Assembly: GCA_963837585.1 (NCBI GenBank)
Contig: CAWINX010000001.1
Span: forward strand, 62,001 to 126,000
From: CAWINX01 sp963837585
Lineage (GTDB): Bacteria > Actinomycetota > Thermoleophilia > Solirubrobacterales > 70-9
Length of the DNA stretch: 64,000 nt
Direction of reading: 5' to 3'
Shown: positions 27,981-36,926 of the stretch, piece after piece
How the letters are laid out: every line of letters starts with the position of its first letter
Position numbering within the stretch: the stretch's first letter is position 1
Translations under genes and position numbers: made by a program
Notes under the pieces: model-generated
The model's input: only the letters and a program-made list of their open reading frames with translations
What the model was told of the DNA's origin: nothing
The model's database searches: none

Positions 27981-28076
27981 CGTGTCGCTCCTCCTAGTAG
28001 GAACCAGTCGGTCGAGCATAGCCAGCCGCGGTCTCCCGGGACAAGGAGTGCCTACGCGACCGCTAAGCTCGCCTCG

Positions 28077-28448
28077 ATGGAGGATCTGGGCCAGCCGAGC
28101 TCCTACCTCGCCCTGCAGAAGGGGGTGCGGGTCTATTCGAGCGACGGCGTCGACCTCGGCCGGGTGGCGCGGGTGCTCGCCGCGCCAAACCTCGACGTCT
28201 TCGACGGCTTCGTCCTCGACACCACGGCGCTGCCGGGCGGCCACCGCTTCGTCGACGGCCCCGAGGTGGCGGAGATCTACGAGCGCGGCGTCGTCCTCAA
28301 GATCGACGCCGCCGAGGCCGAGCGGCTGCCCGCGCCGGGCCCAAACCCCGCCGCGATGTCGGTCAATCCCGCCGACCTGACCAAGGACGGCGGGCGCGGG
28401 CCGTTGCGCCGCGCCTGGGACGCCTCTCCGGTCGCGGCTGATCGCTAG
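28077..28448 (+). CDS. PRC-barrel-like hypothetical protein
   Basis: The 123-residue soluble protein has a strand-rich N-terminal part (LALQKGVRVYSSDGVDLGRV, then DVFDGFVLDTTALPGG) resembling a PRC-barrel, the small beta-barrel seen in RimM and photosynthetic H subunits. The rest is charged and proline-rich. It starts with ATG 8 bases after a purine-poor leader and is followed 11 bases later by the FKBP gene, so they may be cotranscribed. The family assignment is tentative. Confidence 0.5.
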   Translation: MEDLGQPSSYLALQKGVRVYSSDGVDLGRVARVLAAPNLDVFDGFVLDTTALPGGHRFVDGPEVAEIYERGVVLKIDAAEAERLPAPGPNPAAMSVNPADLTKDGGRGPLRRAWDASPVAADR

Positions 28449-28459
28449 GATCTCGCGCC

Positions 28460-28963
28460 GTGAAGGGACTATTGCTAATCGCTTCTCTCTGCGCGGCGCT
28501 GCTCGTCGCCGGCTGCGGGGGCGGCGGCTCATCGACGTCGACCGGCACGACCGCGACGCCGTCCACCACTGCGGGTGCGGCGCAGGCTTCAGACCGCGGG
28601 AAGCCGAAGGTGGAGGTTCCGAAGGGACCGCCGCCGAACAAGCTGGTCGAGAAGGACCTGGTCGTCGGCCAGGGCCGCGTCGCCCGGACAGGCGACTTCG
28701 TCTCCGTCCAGTACGTCGGCGTCGACTACAAGACCGGCAAGCAGTTCGACGCCTCCTGGGACCGCGGTCAGCCGTTCCCCTTCCAGCTCGGCGCCGGCCA
28801 GGTGATCCCCGGCTGGGACAAGGGCATCGTCGGCATGCGCGTCGGCGGTCGTCGCGAGTTGATCATCCCGCCCGACCTCGCCTACGGGGCCAAGGGCCAG
28901 CCGCCGACGATCAAGCCCAACTCGACGCTCGTCTTCGTCGTCGATCTGCTCAGCGTCAACTAG
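28460..28963 (+). CDS. FKBP-type peptidyl-prolyl isomerase, lipoprotein
   Basis: This enzyme catalyses cis-trans isomerisation of proline bonds outside the membrane. The 167-residue precursor starts with GTG and has a lipoprotein signal (LLIASLCAALLVAGCGGG, lipobox ending at about C20), a Ser/Thr-rich linker, then one FKBP domain. The domain contains GDFVSVQYVGVDYKTGKQFD, FPFQLGAGQVIPGWDKGIVGM and IPPDLAYG, with the usual aromatic pocket residues. It probably folds secreted proteins on the outer face of the membrane. A 22-base palindrome overlaps the stop codon. Confidence 0.92.
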   Translation: MKGLLLIASLCAALLVAGCGGGGSSTSTGTTATPSTTAGAAQASDRGKPKVEVPKGPPPNKLVEKDLVVGQGRVARTGDFVSVQYVGVDYKTGKQFDASWDRGQPFPFQLGAGQVIPGWDKGIVGMRVGGRRELIIPPDLAYGAKGQPPTIKPNSTLVFVVDLLSVN

Positions 28964-28983
28964 GCGGTTCCGCGGAACCGCCT
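28962..28983 (+). terminator. perfect palindrome after the FKBP gene
   Basis: The 22-base sequence is a perfect palindrome with half AGGCGGTTCCG, starting within the TAG stop codon. It can form an 9-bp hairpin around a GC-rich centre. It is placed to terminate the FKBP transcript, though there is no T-run and the next gene starts 15 bases later. Confidence 0.5.
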
Positions 28984-28998
28984 GGGTATCCTCAGCGC

Positions 28999-29169
28999 AT
29001 GGCGTCGAGGAAGGACAAGGGAGTTGACGAGGACTATCTGGCGCGGGCCCGCCGTGAAGCGCTCAGGTTGGACTACGCGCGGTCTACGCCGGGCCAACGG
29101 GTTGAGCAGGCGATAGTCCTGAGTCGCGAGATGACGCAGCTGGCCGGACGACGCGCGGAGCGCAGTTGA
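28999..29169 (+). CDS. small basic protein preceding a nucleotidyltransferase
   Basis: A 56-residue basic, helical protein begins MASRKDKGVDEDYLARARRE and ends LAGRRAERS. Its stop codon overlaps the TTG start of the following nucleotidyltransferase gene (TTGA), so the pair is translationally coupled. This order and coupling fit a two-gene module in which the small protein controls or accompanies the enzyme. No family is recognised. Confidence 0.55.
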   Translation: MASRKDKGVDEDYLARARREALRLDYARSTPGQRVEQAIVLSREMTQLAGRRAERS

Positions 29170-29663
29170 GCGGAATCTCTCCGCTTGACGTTCCTGGCCT
29201 ACTGAAGGCCCTATTGGATGCGGATGTGAGCTTCGTCGTGATCGGGGGGTTCGCTGTGGGCGCCCACGGCTATCCACGCGCGACAAAGGATCTTGACATC
29301 GTTCCCGATCCCGATCCGACCAACATCGAGCGCCTTGCAGCGGTTCTCGAAGAGCTCGACGCCGCCGTGCTGGGAGTTGAGGATTTCACCCCCGAGGAGG
29401 TCATTCAGCCAGACGCCGAGGGCTTGCGGATGGGTGGCAACTTCGTTCTCCTGACGAGCAGCGGTCGATTGGACGTGATGCAGATCGTCGGGCCCGACTT
29501 CGAGTTCGCCGATCTCGAGTCAGCGGCAGTCGAAGATGAGGTGTTCGGTCACCGGGTGCGATTCTGCGGTTACGACCACCTGGTGGCCATGAAGGAGGCA
29601 GCCGGGAGGCCGGAGGACCTGATCGACCTGGAGCGCCTCCGTGAGGCTCGCGAGGAAGGCTAG
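29166..29663 (+). CDS. AbiEii-like nucleotidyltransferase
   Basis: The 165-residue protein has the nucleotidyltransferase fold signature GGFAVGAHGYPRATKDLDIV (about residues 26-45), with the two metal aspartates in DLDI, and a third candidate in SGRLDVMQIVG. The C-terminal HLVAMKEAAGRPEDLIDL is typical of AbiEii/MNT-type proteins annotated as toxins or as bacteriophage abortive-infection factors. A TTG start overlapping the 56-residue gene is chosen because it begins the conserved N-terminus. Whether it is a toxin is inference from family. Confidence 0.75.
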   Translation: MSGISPLDVPGLLKALLDADVSFVVIGGFAVGAHGYPRATKDLDIVPDPDPTNIERLAAVLEELDAAVLGVEDFTPEEVIQPDAEGLRMGGNFVLLTSSGRLDVMQIVGPDFEFADLESAAVEDEVFGHRVRFCGYDHLVAMKEAAGRPEDLIDLERLREAREEG

Positions 29664-29672
29664 CCCGATGCC

Positions 29673-30074
29673 TCAGGCCAGCTCGACCACGTTCGGGTCG
29701 GCGGGGTCGTAGAAGACATCGAGCCGCCGGCCCTGCGTGACGTTGCCCAGCCGTCCCGCCGAGAACTTGCGCTTCACCTGGAAGGGCAGGCCGTCCTTCG
29801 GTTTGACCTCGAGCGTCAGCTCGATCATCTGGTAGCCGGCGACCGAGCCGGGCGTGCCGGTCGCGTCGAGGATCGTCGCCTTGGCGCGGGACATTCCCTG
29901 CGGCGCCTTGGCGCGCCGGCTCGGCCAGTCCAGGTAGGCGAGCAGCGCTCCGCTCAGCCCGCAGCCGAGTGCCACGCCGATCGCGCCGCCCCGCGCCGCC
30001 TCGACCGGAGGGACGATCGCGAAGAACGCCCCGACCAGGCCGATCGCCAGCAGGAACAGGCCGATCACGAACAT
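29673..30074 (-). CDS. membrane protein with C-terminal extracytoplasmic-like domain
   Basis: The 133-residue protein has two hydrophobic segments (VIGLFLLAIGLVGAFFAIV, about 3-21, and GGAIGVALGCGLSGALLAYL, about 29-48). A small strand-rich domain follows: ATILDATGTPGS, QMIELTLEVKP, RRLDVFYDPADPN. The ending resembles DUF3592-type proteins, where a short beta domain ends in the phrase VxYDPxNP. Function is unknown. It is convergent with the nucleotidyltransferase gene, 9 bases apart. Confidence 0.55.
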   Translation of the reverse strand: MFVIGLFLLAIGLVGAFFAIVPPVEAARGGAIGVALGCGLSGALLAYLDWPSRRAKAPQGMSRAKATILDATGTPGSVAGYQMIELTLEVKPKDGLPFQVKRKFSAGRLGNVTQGRRLDVFYDPADPNVVELA

Positions 30075-30173
30075 CAGACGACAAATCTACATCCGCTCCC
30101 CCCGAGCGCGTTATGGTCGAGGCGATATTTCCCAGGGCGAAGGGGCGCCCTCAAACCGATTGGAGAGATCGCA

Positions 30174-30572
30174 ATGGGCATGTTCAAGGACATGAAGGAT
30201 CTGAGCAAGACCGGCAAGCAGATGAAGAAGGAGCGCGGCGGCAGCTTCCAGATGATGAAGGACGGCCTCGCACAGGCGAACGAGGCGGTGCAGCAGGTCC
30301 AGTCCGACCAGGCGTTGGCCGAGAAGCTCGCCAACTCGGGGATAGACGGGACCGCGACGATCAACCAGATGGTCGCCACCGGCAAGCAGATCAACATGCA
30401 GCCGGAGCTCCAGTTCGAGATGACGGTGGACGTCGGCGGTCAGCAGTCGAGCGTCACCCACACCCAGGTCGTCTCGCCGGCGCTGATCGGCCAGCTCCAG
30501 CCCGGCGCGCAGATCCCGGTCAAGGTCGACCCAGAGGATCACTCGCAGCTGATGATCGGCCTGGCGGGCTAA
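30174..30572 (+). CDS. soluble hypothetical protein with DUF3592-like end
   Basis: The 132-residue protein has a charged helical N-terminal half (MFKDMKDLSKTGKQMKKE, then QANEAVQQVQSD) and a strand-rich C-terminal half: GTATINQMVATGKQINMQPE, FEMTVDVGG, VKVDPEDHSQLMI. The second half is a distant match in pattern to the beta domain of the divergent upstream gene (29673-30074), suggesting related function. No signal peptide. A ribosome site GGAGAG precedes the ATG, and a strong terminator follows at 30602. Confidence 0.6.
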   Translation: MGMFKDMKDLSKTGKQMKKERGGSFQMMKDGLAQANEAVQQVQSDQALAEKLANSGIDGTATINQMVATGKQINMQPELQFEMTVDVGGQQSSVTHTQVVSPALIGQLQPGAQIPVKVDPEDHSQLMIGLAG

Positions 30573-30601
30573 GCACAGGCGGCGTTGTCGGAGCGAATGG
30601 C

Positions 30602-30633
30602 CCACGGGGGCACCTCAAGTAGCGCCCCCGTGG
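30602..30633 (+). terminator. rho-independent-type hairpin
   Basis: CCACGGGGGC and GCCCCCGTGG form a perfect 10-bp stem with a 12-base loop, followed by ACTTTCG. It lies 29 bases after the stop of the 132-residue protein gene and ends that transcript. Confidence 0.7.
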
Positions 30634-30689
30634 ACTTTCGCCCTGCCATGACAAGGTAAAAGTCACTGCGCGCCCAGGATGAGTAGTAA

Positions 30690-30980
30690 ATGAGCGACTC
30701 AACTTCAGCCATTCCAACCCTGTTCGTTTGCCACGGCGATGACGGCGGCCCGCGGATTCACCCCTGTCGCCGCGTGCAGGAGGCACTTCGCGCTGCCGGC
30801 ATCCAGTACGACAAAGTGGTCGCCGCGCACGGTAGCCCGATCCCCTTCCTGCGCAAGGGCTCGCGCGAGGAGCTCCGTGAGGCGACCGGAGCGACGAAGC
30901 TACCGACGCTCAAGCTGGCCGATGGGACGGTCATCACTCACTCCCGCGCCATCTTCGCCTGGATCGATCAGCAGAACTAG
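30690..30980 (+). CDS. glutathione S-transferase N-terminal / glutaredoxin-like protein
   Basis: The 96-residue protein has a thioredoxin-fold pattern: PTLFVCHGDD, a helix RVQEALRAAGI, the cis-proline loop in TKLPTLKLADG and ending HSRAIFAWID, as in N-terminal domains of glutathione transferases. The usual CPxC centre is replaced by a longer loop with cysteines about 10 residues apart (VCHGDDGG...HPC). It is too short to hold the all-helical second GST domain. A redox or detoxification role is inferred from fold only. Confidence 0.65.
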   Translation: MSDSTSAIPTLFVCHGDDGGPRIHPCRRVQEALRAAGIQYDKVVAAHGSPIPFLRKGSREELREATGATKLPTLKLADGTVITHSRAIFAWIDQQN

Positions 30981-31045
30981 TCCTCGGGAAATTCACAACA
31001 TCGTCAAGCGCCAGCTGAAGGCAGGCGCCGGAGTAGGCTCGGGCC

Positions 31046-31900
31046 ATGGCGAGATCACCTTTCTTGAGCCTCGCCCTCATGGCCTCCCTGCTCTCGGCGC
31101 TTTCTTTGGGGCTACCTACTCGGGGCTCGGCGTGGCGCAGCCATGGCAGCGAGCCCAACCGACTTTACGGCCAGCGCTGGCGTCCCGAGCCGACCATCGC
31201 TCCGTGGCAGTGGCAGCTACAGGGAAAGATCAACACCAGCATTCCCGCTCGGATCTTCGACATCGACGGGTTCGACACGCCTCGGCCAATGATCCGACGG
31301 CTTCACCGGCGGCACCGCAAGGTCATCTGTTACCTGGACGTGGGCAGCTGGGAGTCCTACCGGCCCGATGCCAACCGCTTCCCCCGCTCGGTCATCGGCC
31401 GCAAGTACGCCGGCTTCCCTGACGAGCGCTGGCTCGACGTCCGGCACTTTCACCGTTTCGCACGACCGCTCGAGCGTCGCTTCGCCATGTGCAGGCGCAA
31501 GGGCTTTGACGCTGTGGAGCCCGATAACTTGACGGGCTGGGAGAACAAGACGGGCTTTCCGATCAGCCGGCGGGACCAACTCCGATTCAACCGTTGGATT
31601 GCCCGCCGGGTCCACAACCTCGGGATGGCGGTAGCCCTGAAGAACGACGGCCGCCAGGCCGCCAGACTCGTCCATAGCTTCGATTTCGCGATTGTGGAGC
31701 AGTGCTTCCAGTACCACGAATGCGGTCCCTACCGAACCTTCATCAGCCACGACAAGGCGGTCTTCGAGGCCGAGTACGAGCTTTCTCCGAAGCAGTACTG
31801 CGGAGCCGCTCGAGCGATCGAATTCAGCGCGATTCGCAAGTCATATGACCTCTTCACACGGCCCTGGCACTCGTGCCGGCGGCCCAAGCCAAAATCCTAG
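31046..31900 (+). CDS. secreted GH114-like (TM1410) glycoside hydrolase
   Basis: The 284-residue precursor has a signal peptide (FLSLALMASLLSALSLGLP, about 6-24). The mature part is a TIM-barrel-like domain with PWQWQLQGKIN, VICYLDVGSWESYRPD (the conserved strand and acidic residue), GFDAVEPDNLTGW and NDGRQAARLVHSFDFAIVEQCF. These are features of the endo-alpha-1,4-polygalactosaminidase family GH114. It is likely exported to act on a surface or environmental polysaccharide. The frame is intact. It is convergent with the formylglycine-generating-like gene. Confidence 0.82.
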   Translation: MARSPFLSLALMASLLSALSLGLPTRGSAWRSHGSEPNRLYGQRWRPEPTIAPWQWQLQGKINTSIPARIFDIDGFDTPRPMIRRLHRRHRKVICYLDVGSWESYRPDANRFPRSVIGRKYAGFPDERWLDVRHFHRFARPLERRFAMCRRKGFDAVEPDNLTGWENKTGFPISRRDQLRFNRWIARRVHNLGMAVALKNDGRQAARLVHSFDFAIVEQCFQYHECGPYRTFISHDKAVFEAEYELSPKQYCGAARAIEFSAIRKSYDLFTRPWHSCRRPKPKS

Positions 31901-31926
31901 GCGGCCTAGAAGAGCGAGCGGTGCGC

Positions 31927-33236
31927 TTAGGGCTTGGTCACCTTCAGGTTGCCGATCACCCCGACCCGGAAGCCGAGCCAGGGGTAGGTGAGGTCGAAGA
32001 AGGCGTTGGTCTGGGGTTGCGGCCCGATCGCCGAGAGCCACAGCTGGTAGGCGGGGGCGTTGGCGATGCCGCCGTGCAGCCGCCGCCACACTCGACCGTC
32101 CTTCTTGCCCGACGGAGGCAGGGTGATCGTGTCGGTCCACTCGACCGCGTTGCCGCCCTGGTCGAGGGTGCCCCACGGGGAAGGGGTCTTCGCCTGGCCG
32201 ACCGTGCCGAGGCTGCCCTGGTAGAGGTCGGCGTAGGTGGTCGGGTCGATCCCGAACGGGTTGACGCTCGAGCAGTCGGTCGGGTCGAACGGCCGCCGGG
32301 CACCAGCTCGGCGCCGCCAGGCCCGTGGCGTGGTAGGTCGCCAGCGGCTGGGTCGCGGCGTTGGTGACGTCGCCGGTCGTCGGGTCGAGCGTGGTCGAGC
32401 TGGGGGCCGTCGCGGTGTTGTCGCCGAAGACCCCCGGGTTGGTCGGGTACTTCCAGTAGGAGAAGGTGCCGCCGCCGCTGGGGTCGTAGTAGGCGGCCTT
32501 GATCCACTCGTTCTGGGAGGGGACGACGAAGCCGAGCTTGCGGGCCCGGGTCGCGCCGGTGCGCTTGTGGCGGGCCAGGTCGTACATCCCGCGCTCGGTC
32601 TGCGTCGAGAGTCGCACCCGGTAGCTGACGTAGCTGAAGCCGTCGGCGCTGCTGGACTGCTTGGAGAGGACGCGCCCGTTGTAGAGGGAGTTGACGAACC
32701 GCGCCGCCCTCGGGAAGTTGGCGAAGCCGTAGGGCTTGTCCGCCCACTGCGGATACGCCACCGAGTAGTGGCGGCTCTTGCGGGCGCGAGACCTGAAGTT
32801 GATCTGGCCGTACTTCGGCCATGCCGAGGAGCCCTCGGTCGCGTTGTAGAGGTGGTGTGGGTTGCGGCCGTTCGGGTCGACCGTGTTGAGGAACGCCACC
32901 CACTGCGCCACGGTGATCTCGAGCTGGCCGATCCCGTAGCGGTAGCCGACGCCACCGACCGAGCTGGCAGGCGGGTTTGCCCTGGGGCGCGTCTGCGCAG
33001 GACTGGTAGACGGCGTCCGTGAAGGGAACGATCCCGACGGAGGGATTGCCGGGCGCGCCGACCTTGACGGTCCTCACCTCGACCACCGCCCGCTTGCCGG
33101 AGGCGGCTGTCGCCCCGGATGAGCCGATCAGCGCGAGGAGCGTCCCGGCCGCGAGGGCGAGTAGTGCCAGACGGCGACAACGTGATCCATCGCGCATCGC
33201 GATCCTTCCGTTGGACATCCCCGCCTGCCGGTCCAA
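31927..33236 (-). CDS. secreted formylglycine-generating enzyme (SUMF1) family protein, two frameshifts
   Basis: A signal peptide (RRLALLALAAGTLLALIGSSG) precedes a domain with SUMF1-like blocks: GIGQLEITVAQWVAFLNTVD, PVSF-like region AYPQWADKPYGFANFPRAARF, FVVPSQNEWIKAAYYDPSGGG, and after the second break TLDQGGNAVEWTDTI and AYQLWLSAIG. The frame breaks near 32968 and near 32310. The start is probably the ATG at 33197. The family includes sulfatase activators and iron oxygenases; no sulfatase is nearby, so the role is open. It lacks an obvious reason to be a pseudogene given conserved blocks on both sides of each break. Confidence 0.75.
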
Positions 33237-33277
33237 CTTACTCTCATGCGCGGCGCATGGTCTGTAGGTTCAGACCG

Positions 33278-33919
33278 GTGAGCAAGCTGCGCTTGAACAT
33301 CGCGATCTCCCTCGACGGCTACGTCGCCGGCCCCGACCAGAGCGAGGAGAACCCGATCGGGGTCGGGGGAATGCAGCTGCACGAGTGGATGTTTCCGCTC
33401 GCGGCCTTCCGCGAGAGCCACGGCAGGGAGGGCGGCGAGGTCAACGCCAGCACCCCGGTGGTCGAGGAGATGTTCGAGAACGTCGGCGCGACGATCATGG
33501 GCCGGAACATGTTCGGCCCGGTCAGGGGGCCGTGGGGCGAGGATCCCTGGACGGGATGGTGGGGTGACGATCCTCCCTTCCACCACCCGGTCTTCGTCCT
33601 CACCCACCACCCGCGTGAGCCGCTGGAGATGGACGGCGGGACCACCTTTCACTTTGTTACCGACGGCATCGAGGCTGCGCTTGCGCAGGCGAAGGAGGCC
33701 GCCGGCGACGCGGACGTCTCGCTTGGGGGTGGCGCCGGCGCTGCTCGCCAGTATCTGTCCGCCGGGCTGGTCGACGAGATGGAGCTTCACGTCACCCCGC
33801 TCCTGCTCGGCGCGGGCGAGCGGCTATTCGACGGCGTCGGCGACGACCTGAAGCTCGAACAGGTGCGCGCGATCGAGGCGCCCGGGGTCACGCACCTCAA
33901 GTACCGGGTCGTGAAGTAG
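33278..33919 (+). CDS. dihydrofolate reductase-like (RibD C-terminal) protein
   Basis: The 213-residue protein from the GTG at 33278 has LRLNIAISLDGYVAGPD at the start, ATIMGRNMFGP, FVLTHHPREPL and GGGAGAARQYLSAGLVDEMELHVTPLLLG near the end. This is the common pattern of RibD C-terminal-like reductases, an NADPH-binding DHFR fold. Such proteins are abundant in actinobacteria and rarely have a known substrate. An open frame upstream to 33119 is discounted because the conserved start is at LRLNIAIS. It is divergent from the SUMF1-like gene. Confidence 0.85.
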   Translation: MSKLRLNIAISLDGYVAGPDQSEENPIGVGGMQLHEWMFPLAAFRESHGREGGEVNASTPVVEEMFENVGATIMGRNMFGPVRGPWGEDPWTGWWGDDPPFHHPVFVLTHHPREPLEMDGGTTFHFVTDGIEAALAQAKEAAGDADVSLGGGAGAARQYLSAGLVDEMELHVTPLLLGAGERLFDGVGDDLKLEQVRAIEAPGVTHLKYRVVK

Positions 33920-33935
33920 GCGCTGGGCCTTGCGG

Positions 33936-34319
33936 CTAGCTGGAGACCGCGATGCCCAGGGCTGTCGCGAGTTTCGCTTGGCGCTCGTCGAACGTGAAGA
34001 GCGCTCTGCCGGTTGCGGCTGCGGTGGCGATGATCAACAGGTCGGTTGCCGTTGTGATTCGTTTGGCGGTGCGGGCACCCGCCAGTACTTCTCCATAGCT
34101 TTCAGCGACTGCTTCGTCGATCGGGAGCGGATCGAATGCGTCCCGTACCGCCGTATACCGAGCCTGCCGCGTGGCGCGCACCGCCGAATTCGCCGCCAGG
34201 AGGACTCCACCGCGAAGCTCGCCGAGCGTGACCACTGAGATCGCGGCTATGTCGGGTAGATCAAGCGCTCCGTCGTCGCCGGCAATCACGACCGACGTGT
34301 CGAGGAGGACCTTTGTCAC
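33936..34319 (-). CDS. PIN-domain toxin (VapC type)
   Basis: The 127-residue protein has the acidic residues of a PIN ribonuclease: LLDTSVVIAGD (first Asp at about 7), TLGELRGG (Glu), ATDLLIIATA (Asp) and LFTFDERQ (Asp). VapC toxins cut tRNA or rRNA. The GTG start at 34319 overlaps the stop of the antitoxin gene by 4 bases (GTGA), the usual arrangement; an ATG further upstream would overlap more. Both genes sit between unrelated metabolic genes. Confidence 0.85.
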   Translation of the reverse strand: MTKVLLDTSVVIAGDDGALDLPDIAAISVVTLGELRGGVLLAANSAVRATRQARYTAVRDAFDPLPIDEAVAESYGEVLAGARTAKRITTATDLLIIATAAATGRALFTFDERQAKLATALGIAVSS

Positions 34320-34600
34320 TCGGAGTGCTCGACCCAAGGATCGCCGGGCTCGGACTCAGCCGAACGAAGCTCGGCAAGGTCGCTCGCAAAGTCTTCATCA
34401 ACCGGCGTTGAGGCGAAGATTTCGCGAAGCGATTGTCGATCTACGTCCGTCCGTGGCGCGGGCTTAGCCCGGGGGGGGCCAAGGTGGGCGACCGTGCGGC
34501 CGCGAACCGTAACTTCGAACTCCGCGCCGGCCTCGGCCTCTCTCAGTATCCGGGCCACGTCGTTGCGCAACTCCCGCTGGGGGATGGTTTTTCTTTCCAT
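34316..34600 (-). CDS. Phd/YefM-type antitoxin paired with the PIN toxin
   Basis: The 94-residue protein starts MERKTIPQRELRNDVARILR, the N-terminal DNA-binding segment of Phd/YefM antitoxins, then GAEFEVTVRGRTVAHLGPP, and ends in an acidic tail (about residues 55-94) suited to neutralise the toxin. It is the first gene of the pair. The 42-base gap to the methyltransferase gene upstream should hold the promoter. Confidence 0.8.
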   Translation of the reverse strand: MERKTIPQRELRNDVARILREAEAGAEFEVTVRGRTVAHLGPPRAKPAPRTDVDRQSLREIFASTPVDEDFASDLAELRSAESEPGDPWVEHSE

Positions 34601-34642
34601 CTGCTACAAGCGTAGCAATTGACAGACTGGGGTTGCAGGAGG

Positions 34643-35503
34643 TCAGGCGGTTGCCGAGGCGAGCAACACCACGTTCGAGAAGCTCAGCGGCTTCGAGCCA
34701 CCCCCCGCATCCGCTGCGGCCTGCGTGATCGCGTCCCAGGCCTCTTCCTGGGCCTCGCCCGCGTGCTGCTCGATCATCGCGCGGATCGGCGCGGCGATAG
34801 CCCTGACGTAGGCGGTGAAGTGCTCCGGAGAGTCGAACTCGAAGGTGACCTCGTCCCGCTCCACGGCGACCTCTGAGAACCCACCTTCTTCGAGCAGGCT
34901 GCCGATGGCGTCGGGGGTGGGCCGGGAGAGCGGCCCGGCCGTTCCGGGCGGGGGCGGGGGCACGCCCAGCCGCTCCATCGTCGTCCTCATCGGAATCGAG
35001 AGGAAAGGGACCTGATCGGGCTCGCCCCAGGAGCTGATCGCCATCCGCGCGCCCGGCTTGAGGAAGCCTCGGATGCGCCCTACGGCGGCCTCGGCATCGG
35101 GCTCGAAGATGATTCCCCAGCGCGAGACGGCGGCGTCGAAGCTCTCGTGCGGAAAATCGAGGCTGGAGGCGTTCGACTCCATGAACTCGACCATGCCCAG
35201 GCCCGCCGCCTGCGCGCGTTCACGCCCGAACGCGAGCATCTCGGGGGAGATGTCCGTCGCGACCACCCGGCCCCCCGGGCCGGCCTTCCGCGCCGCGGTC
35301 AGCGCCGGCTCGCCATAGCCGGCGGCGATGTCCAGGACCCGGCTTCCCGGCTGCACGCCGGCGAGCTCCACCAGCCGCTCGCTGATGTGCCCGGCGGCGT
35401 TGTCGGTGAACTCGCTCCACTCTTTCCATCCCAGCGCAGCGGAATTCCACTGCTGGTGCTGTGCCTCGCGGAACTCGTCTGGGTCGATTGCCTTGGGCTC
35501 CAA
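34643..35503 (-). CDS. class I SAM-dependent methyltransferase
   Basis: The 286-residue protein has the class I methyltransferase motifs: motif I VLDIAAGYGEPAL (about 56-68), the acidic residue after strand 2 in VVATDISPEM, and motif post-II NASSLDFPHESFDAAVSRWG. It resembles UbiE/COQ5-like methyltransferases, but no quinone genes are nearby. The start is a TTG at 35503, one base from the glyQS stop, suggesting translational coupling. The substrate is unknown. Confidence 0.82.
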   Translation of the reverse strand: MEPKAIDPDEFREAQHQQWNSAALGWKEWSEFTDNAAGHISERLVELAGVQPGSRVLDIAAGYGEPALTAARKAGPGGRVVATDISPEMLAFGRERAQAAGLGMVEFMESNASSLDFPHESFDAAVSRWGIIFEPDAEAAVGRIRGFLKPGARMAISSWGEPDQVPFLSIPMRTTMERLGVPPPPPGTAGPLSRPTPDAIGSLLEEGGFSEVAVERDEVTFEFDSPEHFTAYVRAIAAPIRAMIEQHAGEAQEEAWDAITQAAADAGGGSKPLSFSNVVLLASATA

Positions 35504-35504
35504 G

Positions 35505-36846
35505 CTATGCGCCCAGCTTCGGGCTGCGCCAGGGCAGTTCCAGACGCCCGGCCAGCTCGTCGCCGAGGCCCTCGATCGGGACTCGGGTCTGCTCCAGGGT
35601 GTCGCGGTCGCGCAGGGTGACGGTGTCGTCCTCCATCGTCTGACCGTCGACGGTGATGCCCCAGGGGGTGCCGATTTCGTCCTGGCGGCGGTAGCGCTTG
35701 CCGATCGAGCCGCCCTCGTCGTACTCGGCCGGGCAGCTTGCGGCGCAGGTCCTCGTAGACCTCGCGGGCCTTCTCGGGCATGCCCTCTTTGGAGACGAGG
35801 GGGAGGACCGCGACCTTGACCGGGGCGAGGCGGGGGTGGAGGCGCAGGACGGTGCGTCCGCGTCCCTCGACCTCCTCGGTCTCGTAGGAGTCGACCAGGA
35901 AGGCGAGGGTGGCGCGATCGGCGCCGGCCGCCGGCTCGATCACGTGGGGGACGTAGCTCTCTTTGGTCTGCTGGTCGAAGTACTCGAGCTTCTCGCCGCT
36001 GAACTTGGCGTGCTGGGTGAGGTCGAAGTTGCCGCGGTTGGCGATCCCCTCCAGCTCCGACCAGCCGATCGGGAAGAGGTACTCGACGTCGCTCGTCCCC
36101 GACGAGTAGTGGGAGAGCTCGTCGTCGTCGTGGGGCCGCACCCGCAGGTGGTCGGGGCGGATGCCCAGCTCGGTGTACCAGCGCTCGCGCTCTTCGATCC
36201 AGGTCCGGTACCAGCGCTCCGCGTCATCGGGCGGGACGAAGAACTCCATCTCCATCTGCTCGAACTCGCGGGTGCGGAAGATGAAGTTGCCGGGGGTGAT
36301 CTCGTTGCGGAAGGACTTGCCGACCTGGGCGATCCCGAAGGGCGGCTTGCGCCGCGCGAACTGGAGGACGTTCTTGAAGTTGATGAAGATGCCCTGCGCC
36401 GTCTCCGGGCGCAGGTAGACCTCGGAGCCCTCGCCCGCCACCGGCCCGACGTGGGTCTCGAACATCAGGTTGAACTGGCGCGGCTCGGTGAGGTCGCAGT
36501 CGGGCCCCTCGCCCGGCTTCTTCGAGGGCTTTTTGCCGCACTGGCCGTCCTCGAGCTTGTCGGCGCGGAAGCGCAGCTTGCAGGTGCGGCAGTCGACCAT
36601 CGGGTCGGTGAAGCCGGCCAGGTGCCCGGACGCCTCCCAGACTTTCGGGTGCTGGAGGATCGCCGAGTCGAGGGCGACGATGTCGTCTCGCTCTTGGATC
36701 ATCGCCCGCCACCACTCGGCCTTGACGTTGTTCTTCAGCAGGACGCCGTAATGGCCGTAGTCATAGGTCGAGCCGAGCCCGCCGTAGATCTCCGAGGAGG
36801 GGAAGACGAAGCCACGCCGCTTGCACAGCGCGACGATCTCCTCCAT
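35505..36846 (-). CDS. glyQS: glycyl-tRNA synthetase (alpha2 type), one frameshift
   Basis: This class II synthetase charges tRNA-Gly. The main frame has RRGFVFPSSEIYGGLGSTYDYG, the zinc-binding-like CRTCKLRF ... CGKK, and the motif 2 region VGKSFRNEITPGNFIFRTREFEQME. The C-terminal part with motif 3 and the anticodon-binding domain lies in another frame from AEYDEGGSIGKRY to the stop at 35505, after one extra C near 35735 (CTGCCCGGCC). The corrected product is about 446 residues. The conserved start may lie a little upstream: PSEVS precedes MEEIVALC in frame without a start codon. Confidence 0.9.
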
Positions 36847-36926
36847 CGAGACCTCGCTCGGGGCGCGTCTCCTCTGCGGCTGCCATGCCGGAACCGTATA
36901 GATCGCCCTGCGATAATCCCCCGCCC

